Positions 1 to 8,795 of a DNA stretch of 64,000 nt are shown here, piece by piece (position 1 is the stretch's first letter; each line of letters starts with the position of its first letter). A program made the translations under genes and the position numbers. Origin of the DNA: Candidatus Gastranaerophilales bacterium (GTDB lineage: Bacteria; Cyanobacteriota; Vampirovibrionia; Gastranaerophilales; Gastranaerophilaceae); NCBI GenBank assembly GCA_017402995.1, contig JAFQOV010000003.1, positions 124,001 through 188,000 on the forward strand, read 5' to 3'. Under the pieces are notes generated by a model that was given only the letters and a program-made list of their open reading frames with translations, made no database searches and was not told the DNA's origin.

Positions 1-2
1 CA

Positions 3-479
3 TCTGTTTTTGGATTGCACCCTGATGAACCTGAAAAGAAAAACGAAAACCAACCAGAAAACAAGGCAGCTTTGCAAACCAAAAATAACAAATATGAACA
101 TATTTGCTATTTTTATTCACAAGGTGGAAAGCTACAAAAAACAACAAGAGAGCTTAGTTTTGAGCCATCTGTTGAACATGCTGTGACTTTACTTTTAAAA
201 GGTCCATATATCGCTGAAACAAAAAAAGGAGTCTATTCAGAAATCCCTGTAAATGTTGATTTGATTGGTATTAAACGCGAAAATAATACAATCATTGTGA
301 ATTTATCTTCTAATTTTGGAAATGGCGGCGGTACTCAAAGTGTTAATAATAGAATTGCACAGCTTTCTAAGACTGTAAAATATCTTGAACCAAACAAAAA
401 AATCTATTTATATATTGAAGGAAAAGAAGTTGAATATCTTGGCGGAGACGGGGTCTATGTCAAACAACCACTAGATTAA
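3..479 (+). CDS. GerMN-domain protein, 5' end outside the window
   Basis: The reading frame is open to the left edge, so the N-terminus lies outside the window; the TTG at 15 is only an internal in-frame codon. The visible 159 residues begin with a Lys/Glu/Asn-rich linker (about 35 residues) followed by one GerMN domain of about 115 residues, with the family pattern of a 'LLKGP' turn, a hydrophobic 'IIVNLSSNF' strand and a C-terminal 'IYLYIEGKEVEYLGG' strand. GerMN domains occur in spore-germination and envelope lipoproteins; the exact role is unknown. Here it is probably secreted or membrane-anchored, with the signal or anchor in the missing part. It converges on the next gene and their stop codons overlap by 4 bp. 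Confidence 0.75.
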   Translation, partial: SVFGLHPDEPEKKNENQPENKAALQTKNNKYEHICYFYSQGGKLQKTTRELSFEPSVEHAVTLLLKGPYIAETKKGVYSEIPVNVDLIGIKRENNTIIVNLSSNFGNGGGTQSVNNRIAQLSKTVKYLEPNKKIYLYIEGKEVEYLGGDGVYVKQPLD

Positions 480-1270
480 ACATTTATCCAATTGTTTGGA
501 GTGTTTTTTGGTTTAAGATTATTTGGATAGATTACTTTTTGATAGTTTTTATCGTTTAAAATTGCTGCCCAAAAGTTTTGAGAATATGAATTTTTAGCTG
601 AATGAATGATTTTATGTTTGCAATTTTTCAAAAGATAAAATTCCTCTCTATAATCGCTTAATGTTAAAATTTCAAAATCTACATATGATTTAAGTGCAAC
701 TCTAACATTTTGAGGTGCGAATACAAAGAGTTTTGGCTGTTTTAAATATTTGTTTAATCTTTTTGTAGCGTTGAAAATAAATTCAAAATCAATTTTATTT
801 TGAAAAAAATCATACCTATTAATAAAAACCCCAATGGAATTTGAATTTTGAATTTGTTCTAAAATGTCGTGGTTGACAATAAAATCGTGGTTTTTAAATT
901 CAAACATGTTTTTAATGTCGTCAGAAATAAATTCAATATCATCTATTCTAAAGTGGTTTAAATCAAGAATTTTACTTCTTTTTGCAGATTTAGACTTGAT
1001 TTCTTTTTCGATATTGAAACCATTAATATAAACTCTATTTGATAACAAAGAAGCATGGGCTATTTTTTGAACACGATTAGTTGAAACATAATCATAATCA
1101 ACAAAAAGATTTGAAGCCATGTCTTCAAAATTCATGCGTCTTTCTGTGATATTTTCATAACAACATTTGATATTTTTTTGCTTTTCAAAAATTTTGCCAT
1201 ATGCAATAGAGCTTAAATTATCGGCAAAATTGTCTTGATATTTTAAAATTAATAGGTTTTCTTTTGTCAT
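476..1270 (-). CDS. Glycosyltransferase family 11-like protein (divergent)
   Basis: This 264-residue protein has no signal peptide or membrane segment. Its C-terminal block (about residues 215-250, 'CKHKIIHSAKNSYSQNFWAA' then 'YQKVIYPNNL') resembles the motif of alpha-1,2-fucosyltransferases (GT11), where a Cys-x-H-x-I-x-x-x-S-S-F-S-W-W block precedes the last strand. The middle contains an 'IGVFINRYDFF' strand in the place of the family's 'VSVHIRRGDY', with the Arg-Gly-Asp changed. The usual N-terminal Gly-Asn-Gln motif is not clear. I infer a divergent sugar transferase for surface glycans; donor and acceptor are unknown. A GGAAG Shine-Dalgarno lies upstream of the ATG. Confidence 0.5.
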   Translation of the reverse strand: MTKENLLILKYQDNFADNLSSIAYGKIFEKQKNIKCCYENITERRMNFEDMASNLFVDYDYVSTNRVQKIAHASLLSNRVYINGFNIEKEIKSKSAKRSKILDLNHFRIDDIEFISDDIKNMFEFKNHDFIVNHDILEQIQNSNSIGVFINRYDFFQNKIDFEFIFNATKRLNKYLKQPKLFVFAPQNVRVALKSYVDFEILTLSDYREEFYLLKNCKHKIIHSAKNSYSQNFWAAILNDKNYQKVIYPNNLKPKNTPNNWINV

Positions 1271-1369
1271 TATTACTTCCGCTAAAAATTAATCAAAAGT
1301 ATGATTTACTTTTAAGTCTAACACAAATATGCTTATATTATCTTGTATTGTAAAAAATGTTGAGGATTT

Positions 1370-1933
1370 ATGAAAAAATTATTTTCTTTTGTATGTATAT
1401 TGTTTCTTGGCGTAATCTCGAGCGCTTGTGTTAATATGTTTGCGGTTTCTGAGCTTAATCAAATTGCAAAAGAATATTTAGACGAAGGTAATGTTCAAGC
1501 TGCAATTTCGAGATTGGAATCGTCTGTTGATTTAGATGGCGAAATCTATGAGTCACGTTATAATTTAGCAGTTTCTTACCTAAGAACAGATAATTGTAAA
1601 GGTGCACAAGAACAAATCGAAGTTGCTCTTACTTTGCGCTCAAATGAACCTGCAGCTTTATATACAGCTGGTGTTGCATATACTTGTGTTGCAACAGAAA
1701 TATATGAAAAGAAAGACAAAGATGGCAATATTGAATTTATCAAATATGATGACCTTCAAAAAGATTACGCTGCAGCATTGGACTACATTAAATATTTAGA
1801 ATTAGCAAATAAAAACTTTGAAAAATATGTCGAATTAATGCCAAATGCTGATGATACAAAAGATGTCATTGTGCAAATTGGATATAACAAAGAAAATATC
1901 GCAAGTCACAAGACAAAATATAACGTAAATTAA
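1370..1933 (+). CDS. TPR-repeat exported (lipo)protein
   Basis: 187 residues. The N-terminus has two lysines, a hydrophobic stretch and a Cys at residue 20 preceded by 'ISSA', so it looks like a lipoprotein signal, although Ser rather than Leu sits at -3. Residues 27-110 form TPR-like helical pairs ('AISRLESSVDLDGEIYESRYNLAVSYL', then 'AQEQIEVALTLRSNEPAALYTAGVAY'), with a further pair near 130-155. TPR proteins are scaffolds, so this is probably a periplasmic or membrane-tethered partner in an envelope complex. It is one base from the downstream lgt start, so the two are almost certainly co-transcribed, which fits a lipoprotein substrate. A TTGAGG Shine-Dalgarno-like site precedes the ATG. 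Confidence 0.7.
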   Translation: MKKLFSFVCILFLGVISSACVNMFAVSELNQIAKEYLDEGNVQAAISRLESSVDLDGEIYESRYNLAVSYLRTDNCKGAQEQIEVALTLRSNEPAALYTAGVAYTCVATEIYEKKDKDGNIEFIKYDDLQKDYAAALDYIKYLELANKNFEKYVELMPNADDTKDVIVQIGYNKENIASHKTKYNVN

Positions 1934-1934
1934 A

Positions 1935-2732
1935 ATGGAATTAATTATTCATTCGCCGAATAATCCGATTTTTTGTCAAATTTTTGATTTGACTATTAGA
2001 TGGTATGGAATTTTCCTTACAATTGCTTTGTTTTGCGGGGTTTTGTTATCCTATTTTTTAATTAAAAAAAGATACCAAGAAAAAGACGCTGATGCTTTTT
2101 TGGATATATCCCCTCTTTTAATTTTGTTTTCAATAATTGGAGCAAGGCTTTTTTATGTTGTTGGCGATTGGGAATTTTATTCAAAAAATCTAAATGAAAT
2201 TTTTATGATTAACCACGGCGGAATTTCAATCTATGGGGGGATAATTTTTGGTTTAATTTTTTCGCTTGCATATGCTTATTTTAAAAAATTTAACCCTCTA
2301 AAATATCTTGATATTTTTGCCATAGCTCTTCCTTTAGCGCAATCTATCGGCAGATGGGGAAACTTTTTTAACCAAGAAGCATATGGAAAACCGTCAAATT
2401 GCTTTTTAAAGCTTTATATTTCGCCCGAAAATAGATTATCTCAGTATAAAAATGTCGATTTTTACCACCCTGTATTTTTATATGAAAGCATATTAGATTT
2501 TATAGTTTTTCTAACCTTGTTAACCCTCTTTATGAAGTTTAAAAACCTTAAAAAAGGGATTTTAACTTGTTTATATTTAATCATCTATGCGATTATAAGA
2601 TTTTTTCTTGAATACGTTAGAACAGATAGTGTTCTAGATTGTTTTGGTTTACATGTGGCACAAGTAATCAGTCTTGGGTTTATTATTGTTTCATTAATAG
2701 TTTTAGTTTTAATTAATAAAAAAGGCGGTTAA
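1935..2732 (+). CDS. lgt: Prolipoprotein diacylglyceryl transferase
   Basis: Transfers diacylglycerol from phosphatidylglycerol to the lipobox cysteine of preprolipoproteins, in the inner membrane. At 265 residues it is normal family length, with seven predicted membrane helices. Visible signature features are 'NHGGISIYGG' at 93-102, 'SIGRWGNFFNQEAYG' at 137-151 (Arg140 is the conserved arginine), 'HPVFLYES', and a late 'FLEYVRTD' carrying the conserved E-x-x-R. It begins one base after the TPR protein and ends inside a rho-independent terminator shared with the convergent gpmI. Confidence 0.95.
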   Translation: MELIIHSPNNPIFCQIFDLTIRWYGIFLTIALFCGVLLSYFLIKKRYQEKDADAFLDISPLLILFSIIGARLFYVVGDWEFYSKNLNEIFMINHGGISIYGGIIFGLIFSLAYAYFKKFNPLKYLDIFAIALPLAQSIGRWGNFFNQEAYGKPSNCFLKLYISPENRLSQYKNVDFYHPVFLYESILDFIVFLTLLTLFMKFKNLKKGILTCLYLIIYAIIRFFLEYVRTDSVLDCFGLHVAQVISLGFIIVSLIVLVLINKKGG

Positions 2733-2750
2733 AACCGCCTTAATTTATTT
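2722..2750. terminator. Bidirectional terminator between lgt and gpmI
   Basis: The inverted repeat AAGGCGGTT / AACCGCCTT (2722-2730 and 2733-2741) is followed on the plus strand by AATTTATTT and on the minus strand by TTTTTATT. It contains the lgt stop and lies just past the gpmI stop, so it can end both transcripts. Confidence 0.85.
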
Positions 2751-4271
2751 GATAATCATTGATTTACCGGTCATTTCATCTGGTTTTTTGATATTTAATA
2801 TATCTAAAATTGACGGTGCAATGTCGCACAATGCGCCAGTTTTTTCAAGTTTATATTCATCATTTGAAACCACAATAAATGGAACAGGGTTTGTTGTGTG
2901 TGCTGTTTGAGGAGCTTTTGTTTCTTTGTTAAACATCCACTCTGCGTTGCCATGATCTGCTGTAATAATCATTGTCACGTCGTTTTCAAGCGCTTTTTTG
3001 TAGATTTTTCCAACGCACTCATCAACTGCTTCGCAAGCTTTGATGGCTGCTTCCATGACGCCAGTGTGACCAACCATGTCTGGATTTGCAAAGTTAACCA
3101 AAATAAAGCCATATTCTTCATTATCCAGTGCTTTTAAAACATTGTCACATACTTCATATGCGCTCATTTCGGGTTGCATATCGTATGTTGCAACTTTTGG
3201 CGAATTAACAAGGGCTCTTGTTTCAAGTTTGCCTTCTTTTTCAACACCGCCATTAAAGAAAAATGTAATATGTGCATATTTTTCTGTTTCTGCTGTTCTA
3301 AATTGTTTAATATTGTTATCATCTAAAACATCACCAAGAATGTTTGTTAAAGTTTGTGGCTTGAACGCAACAGGAACGTCAAAAGTTTCGTCATATTGTG
3401 TCATGCAAACGTAATACAAGTTATTTAGTACTTTTTTGCGATTAAATCCGTCGAAATTAGCGTCTGTAAATGCTCTTGTGATTTCGCGAGCTCTGTCTGG
3501 TCTGTAATTAAAGAAAATTACAGCGTCGTTATCTTCAATTCTTCTATTTGAAATCACTGTTGGCTCAACAAATTCATCTGTAACATCATTGTCATATGAA
3601 TTTTTAATTGCAATTGCTGAATTTTCTTCTTTAATGCCTTCGCCTAGCGTCAAACAATCATACGCGCGCTCAACTCTATCCCAGCGTTTGTCTCTATCCA
3701 TAGCCCAATAACGACCAATAATTGAAGCAATTTTTGGAAGATTATATTTTGCAAGCTCTTCTTCAATTTGTGCTAAATATTCAATTGCAGATTTTGGCGG
3801 AGTATCGCGACCATCAAGGAAGCTATGAACATAAACATCTTTCAATCCGTTAATTGAAGCCATTTTGATAAGTGCATATAAGTGTTTTAATGAACTATGA
3901 ACACCGCCAGGAGAACAAAGACCAAAAATGTGTAATGCAGAATTATTTGTTTTGGCATGGTTAATTGCATTTAAAAATTCTGAATTTTCAAAAAAGTCGC
4001 CATCATCAATTGATTTGTTAATTCTTGTTAATTCTTGATAAACAATTCTTCCAGCACCAATGTTCAAGTGACCAACTTCTGAGTTGCCCATTTGTCCTTC
4101 TGGCAAGCCGACATTTAGTCCATCTGCAAAAATTTGTGTATGTGGCATTGTTTGAATTAATTTATCAAAATTTGGAGTATTTGCAGAATAAACTGCGTTA
4201 AAATCGTTGTCTTTTGATACTCCCCAACCGTCTAATATGCAAAGTAGGGCTCTTTTTTTACTATTAACCAT
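2745..4271 (-). CDS. gpmI: 2,3-bisphosphoglycerate-independent phosphoglycerate mutase
   Basis: Interconverts 3- and 2-phosphoglycerate in glycolysis, cytoplasmic and usually Mn-dependent. The 508 residues match family length. Alkaline-phosphatase-superfamily metal sites are visible: 'ILDGWG' with Asp14 near the start, the catalytic Ser64 in 'GNSEVGH', 'HSFLDGRDTPP' in the middle, and the C-terminal 'NFANPDMVGHTG' and 'ITADHGNAE' metal ligands. An AAGAGG Shine-Dalgarno precedes the ATG. No glycolytic neighbour is present, so it is probably a single-gene unit ending at the shared terminator. Confidence 0.97.
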   Translation of the reverse strand: MVNSKKRALLCILDGWGVSKDNDFNAVYSANTPNFDKLIQTMPHTQIFADGLNVGLPEGQMGNSEVGHLNIGAGRIVYQELTRINKSIDDGDFFENSEFLNAINHAKTNNSALHIFGLCSPGGVHSSLKHLYALIKMASINGLKDVYVHSFLDGRDTPPKSAIEYLAQIEEELAKYNLPKIASIIGRYWAMDRDKRWDRVERAYDCLTLGEGIKEENSAIAIKNSYDNDVTDEFVEPTVISNRRIEDNDAVIFFNYRPDRAREITRAFTDANFDGFNRKKVLNNLYYVCMTQYDETFDVPVAFKPQTLTNILGDVLDDNNIKQFRTAETEKYAHITFFFNGGVEKEGKLETRALVNSPKVATYDMQPEMSAYEVCDNVLKALDNEEYGFILVNFANPDMVGHTGVMEAAIKACEAVDECVGKIYKKALENDVTMIITADHGNAEWMFNKETKAPQTAHTTNPVPFIVVSNDEYKLEKTGALCDIAPSILDILNIKKPDEMTGKSMIIK

Positions 4272-4376
4272 ATTAACCTCTTAAACTATTTATAACAAAA
4301 GTATTCTATCACAGAAAAAATATAGATTTAATTTAATTTTTGTTTGTATTATTATTAAATTGGTAAGGATTTCAAA

Positions 4377-5990
4377 ATGCGCTATTCAAAATACAATGTA
4401 ATAATTGTCGGAAGTGGCATCAGTGGTTTATTTTTGGCGAATAAGTTGGCTAAAAATTCAAACTTTTCTGATGGTATTTTGTTGATTACCAAAGAAAATC
4501 TTTTTTCTGGTTCTTCCCCATTAGCGCAAGGCGGGATTGTTACTGTTGTTCCAGAATTAAACCCAAAAGATAGCGTCGAATTACATGTCAAAGATACGAT
4601 TACTGCTGGTTGCGGTTTAAACAATATTAATACAGTTAGTTTTGTTTCAAATGAATCTGCCTTTGCTTTACAAGAGCTTATGAGCTTTGGGGTTGAATTT
4701 GATAGAAATGAAAACAATACTCTTAATTTCACGCTTGAAGCTGCTCATTCTTGCCCTAGAATTTTACATGCTAAAGGTGATTCAACAGGTAAAGTTATCG
4801 AAGAAACGCTTTGTGAACGACTTAAACAGCAAAAAAATGTCGAATTATACGATAACACAATGGCTGTTGAAATTTTGGTAGATAAAAACAATTGTGCACG
4901 CGGCTTAATTGCGTATAATTGGCAAAATAACTACTATGAAGCAATTTATTCAAATGCAATTATCATTGCAACTGGCGGTATTGGACAAGTTTATAAAAAT
5001 ACAACAAATCCTAGTGTTTCAACTGGAGATGGAATTGCATTGGCATATAGGGCTGGTGCTGATGTTGAAAATATGGAGTTTGTTCAATTCCACCCAACAG
5101 CGCTATATTGCAAAAATAAATCTACTTTACCTTTGGTTTCTGAATCTGCAAGAGGTGAGGGCGCAGAGCTTGTTGATTTAAACGGTAATTATTTTGCAAA
5201 AACTTATCATCATCTTGGCTCTTTGGCGCCACGAGACGTTGTTGCAAGAGCAATTAAATCGCAAATGGAGCAAACAGAGACTCAATATGTTAATTTAGAT
5301 ATTTCTCAAATTGGAATTGAAAAATTTAGACAAAGATTTCCAACAATCACTAGATTGTGTAATGAAAACGATATTGATATTTCAAGCGGTTTAATTCCGG
5401 TTGCACCTGCGCAACACTACTTTATGGGCGGAATTAAGGTTGATTTAAATTCAAAAACAAATATAGATAACCTATATGCTATTGGAGAATGCTCTGCAAC
5501 AGGGCTACATGGTGCAAATAGACTTGCTTCAAATTCATTATTAGAATGTGTTGTTTTTGCAAATACATTGGCTGATTTACTTTTAAAACAATTAAATAAT
5601 CCGCCAAAGAAAAATGATGAGCAAGTTAAAAATGTTGTTGATAAATATAGCGAAAATAATGATTTTTACGAGGACAATCAAACACTAATTGAAGATTTAT
5701 TTTCTCAATTAAAATCAACAATGACAAACTTTGTTGGAATTGAACGTAGCTATTCAACGCTAAATTTAGCATATGAAACAATAGAAAATATCGAAAAAGA
5801 ACTTAAAATTCGCAAATTCTGTATTTCAAGAAGAAAATATGAACTTGAAAATGCAATTTGCGTCGCAAAATTAATTATCATAGCGGCACTTAAGCGCGAA
5901 AATTCAATCGGCGCGCATTATAGGGCTGATGTTAAAAAATACGAACTTAACAACAAGGAATTAAGTAATGACAAAATTTTGGTTAAATAA
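4377..5990 (+). CDS. nadB: L-aspartate oxidase
   Basis: First step of de novo NAD synthesis: oxidises L-aspartate to iminoaspartate with FAD, using fumarate or oxygen as acceptor. 537 residues, normal length. The FAD dinucleotide fold 'GSGISG' sits at 12-17. Also seen are 'SPLAQGGI', 'ATGGIGQVY', the flavoprotein block 'EFVQFHPTAL', 'ARGEGAEL' and the C-terminal 'HGANRLASNSLLECVVF' typical of the succinate dehydrogenase/aspartate oxidase family. A TAAGGAT Shine-Dalgarno precedes the ATG. It overlaps nadC by 23 bp, so they form an operon. The partner quinolinate synthase gene (nadA) is not in the window. Confidence 0.96.
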   Translation: MRYSKYNVIIVGSGISGLFLANKLAKNSNFSDGILLITKENLFSGSSPLAQGGIVTVVPELNPKDSVELHVKDTITAGCGLNNINTVSFVSNESAFALQELMSFGVEFDRNENNTLNFTLEAAHSCPRILHAKGDSTGKVIEETLCERLKQQKNVELYDNTMAVEILVDKNNCARGLIAYNWQNNYYEAIYSNAIIIATGGIGQVYKNTTNPSVSTGDGIALAYRAGADVENMEFVQFHPTALYCKNKSTLPLVSESARGEGAELVDLNGNYFAKTYHHLGSLAPRDVVARAIKSQMEQTETQYVNLDISQIGIEKFRQRFPTITRLCNENDIDISSGLIPVAPAQHYFMGGIKVDLNSKTNIDNLYAIGECSATGLHGANRLASNSLLECVVFANTLADLLLKQLNNPPKKNDEQVKNVVDKYSENNDFYEDNQTLIEDLFSQLKSTMTNFVGIERSYSTLNLAYETIENIEKELKIRKFCISRRKYELENAICVAKLIIIAALKRENSIGAHYRADVKKYELNNKELSNDKILVK

Positions 5991-6834
5991 TTTCACAATT
6001 GATGACTACATTAAAAATGCTTTAAATGAAGATATGTATTATGGCGATATTACAACAGATTCTGTTGTCGCGTCATTGAATAATCCAAAGTTTGAAGTTG
6101 TTTTAGCAACTCGCTCAAATGGGGTTTTGTGCGGAAGAAACGTGTTTGAGCGCGTTTTTGAAATTGTTGCTGGCGATAAAGTTAGCGTTGAATTTTATTT
6201 TAATGATGGTGATGAAATTAAAAAAGGCGATAAAATCGCACTTGTTAAAGGTGATGCGCGTTTGATTTTGATGGGTGAGCGCTTAGCTTTAAACTTTATT
6301 CAAAAAATGTCTGGTATTGCAACATTTTCTAGAAAATTTGCAAAAAAAGTTGAAAAATATAACGTCAGAATTGTTGACACTAGAAAAAATACACCAAACT
6401 TTAGATTATTTGAAAAATATAGCGCAACTGTTGGCGCAAATTATGTACACAGATTTAATTTGTCTGACTGTGTAATGTTAAAAGATAATCATATTGCGCT
6501 TCTGGGTGGTTCAATTACAAACGCTGTCAAAGAAGTTCGAAAAACGCTTTCTCATGCGCATAAAATTGAAGTTGAATGCGACACAAGAGAACAAGTTATA
6601 GAAGCTCTTGATTGTGGCGTTGACATCATTATGTTAGACAACATGAATTGCTATGAAATGTCTGAATGTGTTAAATTGATTGACAAAAGAGCAATTGTAG
6701 AGGCGTCTGGTTGTGTTACATATGATAACCTTGAAAGCATTGCACAAACTGGGGTTGACGTTATTTCAACAAGTGCAATCATTATGAAAGCTCCAACGCT
6801 TGATTTAGGTTTTGACGCTTGTCAAATTATATAA
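5968..6834 (+). CDS. nadC: Nicotinate-nucleotide pyrophosphorylase (carboxylating)
   Basis: Converts quinolinate and PRPP to nicotinate mononucleotide, the third step of NAD synthesis. 288 residues. Family landmarks are 'EDMYYGDITTDS' near the N-terminus, 'ERLALNFIQKMSGIAT', the substrate-binding block 'DTRKNTPNFR', 'VMLKDNHI' and 'IEVECDT' followed by 'IMLDNMN'. The start overlaps the end of nadB (AAGGAATTAAGTAATG, with an AAGGA Shine-Dalgarno), which implies translational coupling. The 3' end overlaps the convergent SDR gene by 8 bp. Confidence 0.96.
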   Translation: MTKFWLNNFTIDDYIKNALNEDMYYGDITTDSVVASLNNPKFEVVLATRSNGVLCGRNVFERVFEIVAGDKVSVEFYFNDGDEIKKGDKIALVKGDARLILMGERLALNFIQKMSGIATFSRKFAKKVEKYNVRIVDTRKNTPNFRLFEKYSATVGANYVHRFNLSDCVMLKDNHIALLGGSITNAVKEVRKTLSHAHKIEVECDTREQVIEALDCGVDIIMLDNMNCYEMSECVKLIDKRAIVEASGCVTYDNLESIAQTGVDVISTSAIIMKAPTLDLGFDACQII

Positions 6835-7672
6835 AATATTTTATTTTTGCATATTCAATAGCTTCTTGAATTGAATTATCAATTTCTGTTAATTCAATTG
6901 GAGTATTGTTTTGAGGATTGTTTTTTATATTAATAATTTCAAAATTATCAAAATTCAAATTTGATTTTGAATTTGTGTAAGAAATTATTTTTCTAATGAT
7001 TTGAGAAAGTAAAATAGGATATTTTGAAACCAAATTAAAAACATTTTCTTCGCAATAATTATTCATTAAATAATCAATCAAATTTGAGACGTCTAGAGTG
7101 CTCACAGGCGCAAGATAATAATCATTTGCAAGATTGATATCAGAATTATTTAAACACGCGAAAATCGAGCTTGGAATAGGTCTTAAATCATTTTTTAAAA
7201 AATTAACTCCGATTATTTCATTAATTTTTAAAATTTTACAATCTAAGTTGTTTTCTTTTGAAAATTCTAAAGCCAAAAGCTCAGAAATTTCATTTAATTT
7301 AGTTAAAATTTCATTATTTTGATTAATTTTTAAAAACAAAAATAATTTTGCACCACATTTTTTAGAATAGTCTAAAATAAGGTTTAGATTTAAAATTTGA
7401 GAATTTACATATTCATATAGGTTTGAAATTTTTGATATATCTCCACATCCGAGCGTGTGAAAAACGTAATCTACACTGAAATTAAGCCCTGTATCAAGTT
7501 TTTTTTCAATAAAATTAAAACGCTCGTTTTTTAATAAGTTTGAAATATTTGAAAAATCAGATGATGAAAAATCATCTATTCCAAAAATTAAATTTCTATC
7601 ATTTTTAATCAAATGATTAGTTATGTTTGAGCCTAAAAAACCAGCTGTTCCTGTGATTAAAATTCTATCCAT
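6827..7672 (-). CDS. Extended-SDR epimerase/dehydratase-like protein, catalytic Tyr missing
   Basis: 281 residues, related to NAD-dependent nucleotide-sugar epimerases and dehydratases. The N-terminal Rossmann motif 'ITGTAGFLGSN' is intact, followed by an Asp acidic patch ('GIDDFSS') for NAD. In the block where active enzymes carry Y-x-x-x-K, the sequence reads 'NEILTKLNEISELLALEF': Lys is kept but a Glu stands where the Tyr should be. The rest is unusually rich in Asn, Ile and Leu and has drifted far from functional homologues. It may be a binding-only or decaying member. There is no Shine-Dalgarno; a promoter places the transcript start at the ATG. Confidence 0.7.
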   Translation of the reverse strand: MDRILITGTAGFLGSNITNHLIKNDRNLIFGIDDFSSSDFSNISNLLKNERFNFIEKKLDTGLNFSVDYVFHTLGCGDISKISNLYEYVNSQILNLNLILDYSKKCGAKLFLFLKINQNNEILTKLNEISELLALEFSKENNLDCKILKINEIIGVNFLKNDLRPIPSSIFACLNNSDINLANDYYLAPVSTLDVSNLIDYLMNNYCEENVFNLVSKYPILLSQIIRKIISYTNSKSNLNFDNFEIINIKNNPQNNTPIELTEIDNSIQEAIEYAKIKYFI

Positions 7673-7678
7673 AAAATA

Positions 7679-7707
7679 ATTGTATTTCTATTTTTTATTG
7701 CTGTAAA
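7679..7707 (-). promoter_or_regulatory. Promoter giving a leaderless SDR transcript
   Basis: On the minus strand TTTACA (7702-7707), a 17-bp spacer and TACAAT (7679-7684) are followed by six bases and the ATG at 7672. The -35 lies inside the 3' end of the upstream TOPRIM gene. Confidence 0.5.
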
Positions 7708-8666
7708 GCGCTTAATATTTGCTTAATTTCGGAATTTTCAAAGTCATCTTGGCAAGAGTTTGCTTTGATATATTCCTTTAATTCTTGCGCAAACTGGGCT
7801 TTTTTAAATTCTCCAAAGCCATATTTTTTATAAATTAATTCAAGATTTTTAACCATTGATTTTTCTTGAAAGAAATCGTCATAAATGCAGTTATATTCGC
7901 AATTGTGGACATAATTTAGAGTGTTTTTTAATATATTTACAGGGATTAAATCTTCAAATTCCCCGCTTTGAATAAGATATATTTTATCTGTTTTTCTAAG
8001 CTTTGGCTCAATCAGAGCTTGAGTTTCAGAGGCGTCAGAATCAAGTAAAATAAAAATTGGCAAATTCAAATATTCAATCATTTCATAGTATTTTTTAGCA
8101 ACCTGATTTTTACCACCCGCAGCAACAACTAAAATCCCTTGTTTGTCTAAGTTGTAGCCATATAAGTTAAAGATAGACTTTAACAATAAAGATTCTGTTT
8201 GTCCCTCGCAAAGAATAACTTTTTCAATTGGATATAGAAGAGAATATTTCTCGCGAAGTAAAATTAAATCATCAAGCGATTTAAAATTGTTTAAAATATT
8301 TTTCAACCAAACAACATTTTTCGGAGTTTTTTCGTTTATTTGAATTTCATTGATTAATGCTTCAAAATTAAATCGATTTGATAGGTATTGATAAGATATT
8401 TCATCAAATTTGAAATATTTTTTCTCTATTTCGAGCATGGTCTGGTTTAAAAGAAAGTCGGAATTTTTATCTGTAAGACTATTATTTATAATATTTTCTG
8501 TAAGAATAATTTTTTCAGAAATTTCTGTTGGCTTATTTTCGTCAATATAAAATTTAGAAATTAAATCATTAACAACACGCTCAACCCTTGATTTTGCTGG
8601 TTCAAAACGAGTTAATCTATCTAAAATTGTGACAAAATATTCTTTTGGTATTTTTTTTAATTTCAT
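7695..8666 (-). CDS. Stand-alone TOPRIM (OLD-family-type) protein
   Basis: The start at ATG 8666 gives 323 residues; a TTG at 8684 would add six, and neither has a Shine-Dalgarno. The second half holds a TOPRIM fold: 'VILCEGQTESLLLKSIF' supplies the conserved Glu and 'IFILLDSDASETQ' the D-x-D pair, followed by 'SGEFEDLIP'. This arrangement (E-G-x-T-E then D-x-D, with E-D-L) is that of OLD/RecF-associated TOPRIM nucleases rather than DnaG or topoisomerase. The N-terminal half is helical and lacks a Walker A motif, so the ABC-type ATPase of classical OLD and GajA proteins is absent. Probably a metal-dependent nuclease-type protein of unknown target; a defence or repair role is only a guess. Confidence 0.7.
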   Translation of the reverse strand: MKLKKIPKEYFVTILDRLTRFEPAKSRVERVVNDLISKFYIDENKPTEISEKIILTENIINNSLTDKNSDFLLNQTMLEIEKKYFKFDEISYQYLSNRFNFEALINEIQINEKTPKNVVWLKNILNNFKSLDDLILLREKYSLLYPIEKVILCEGQTESLLLKSIFNLYGYNLDKQGILVVAAGGKNQVAKKYYEMIEYLNLPIFILLDSDASETQALIEPKLRKTDKIYLIQSGEFEDLIPVNILKNTLNYVHNCEYNCIYDDFFQEKSMVKNLELIYKKYGFGEFKKAQFAQELKEYIKANSCQDDFENSEIKQILSALQQ

Positions 8667-8722
8667 ATTTATAAAATATATCAAAAAAATTAAAATGATA
8701 AAAGCCGTAAATTAGTGTATGA

Positions 8723-8790
8723 TTGACAATTCTTGTATAATATGGCAAAATTGTAAAATAGAGATTTTTTTCACAAAAGGGAGGAAAGCA
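8723..8790 (+). promoter_or_regulatory. adhE promoter and strong ribosome binding site
   Basis: A perfect TTGACA (8723-8728), 17 bp, then CAAAAT (8746-8751). A better -10 hexamer, TATAAT at 8736-8741, lies in the spacer without a good -35, so two overlapping promoters are possible. The strong ribosome site AAGGGAGGAA (8777-8786) lies nine bases before the ATG, consistent with high expression. Confidence 0.5.
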
Positions 8791-8795
8791 TACAT

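Noticed and set aside
8723-8780. A Rex-type operator upstream of adhE
   Set aside because: Only the half site TCACAA is visible; the paired TTGTGA at the right spacing is absent (TTGTAA at 26 bp instead).
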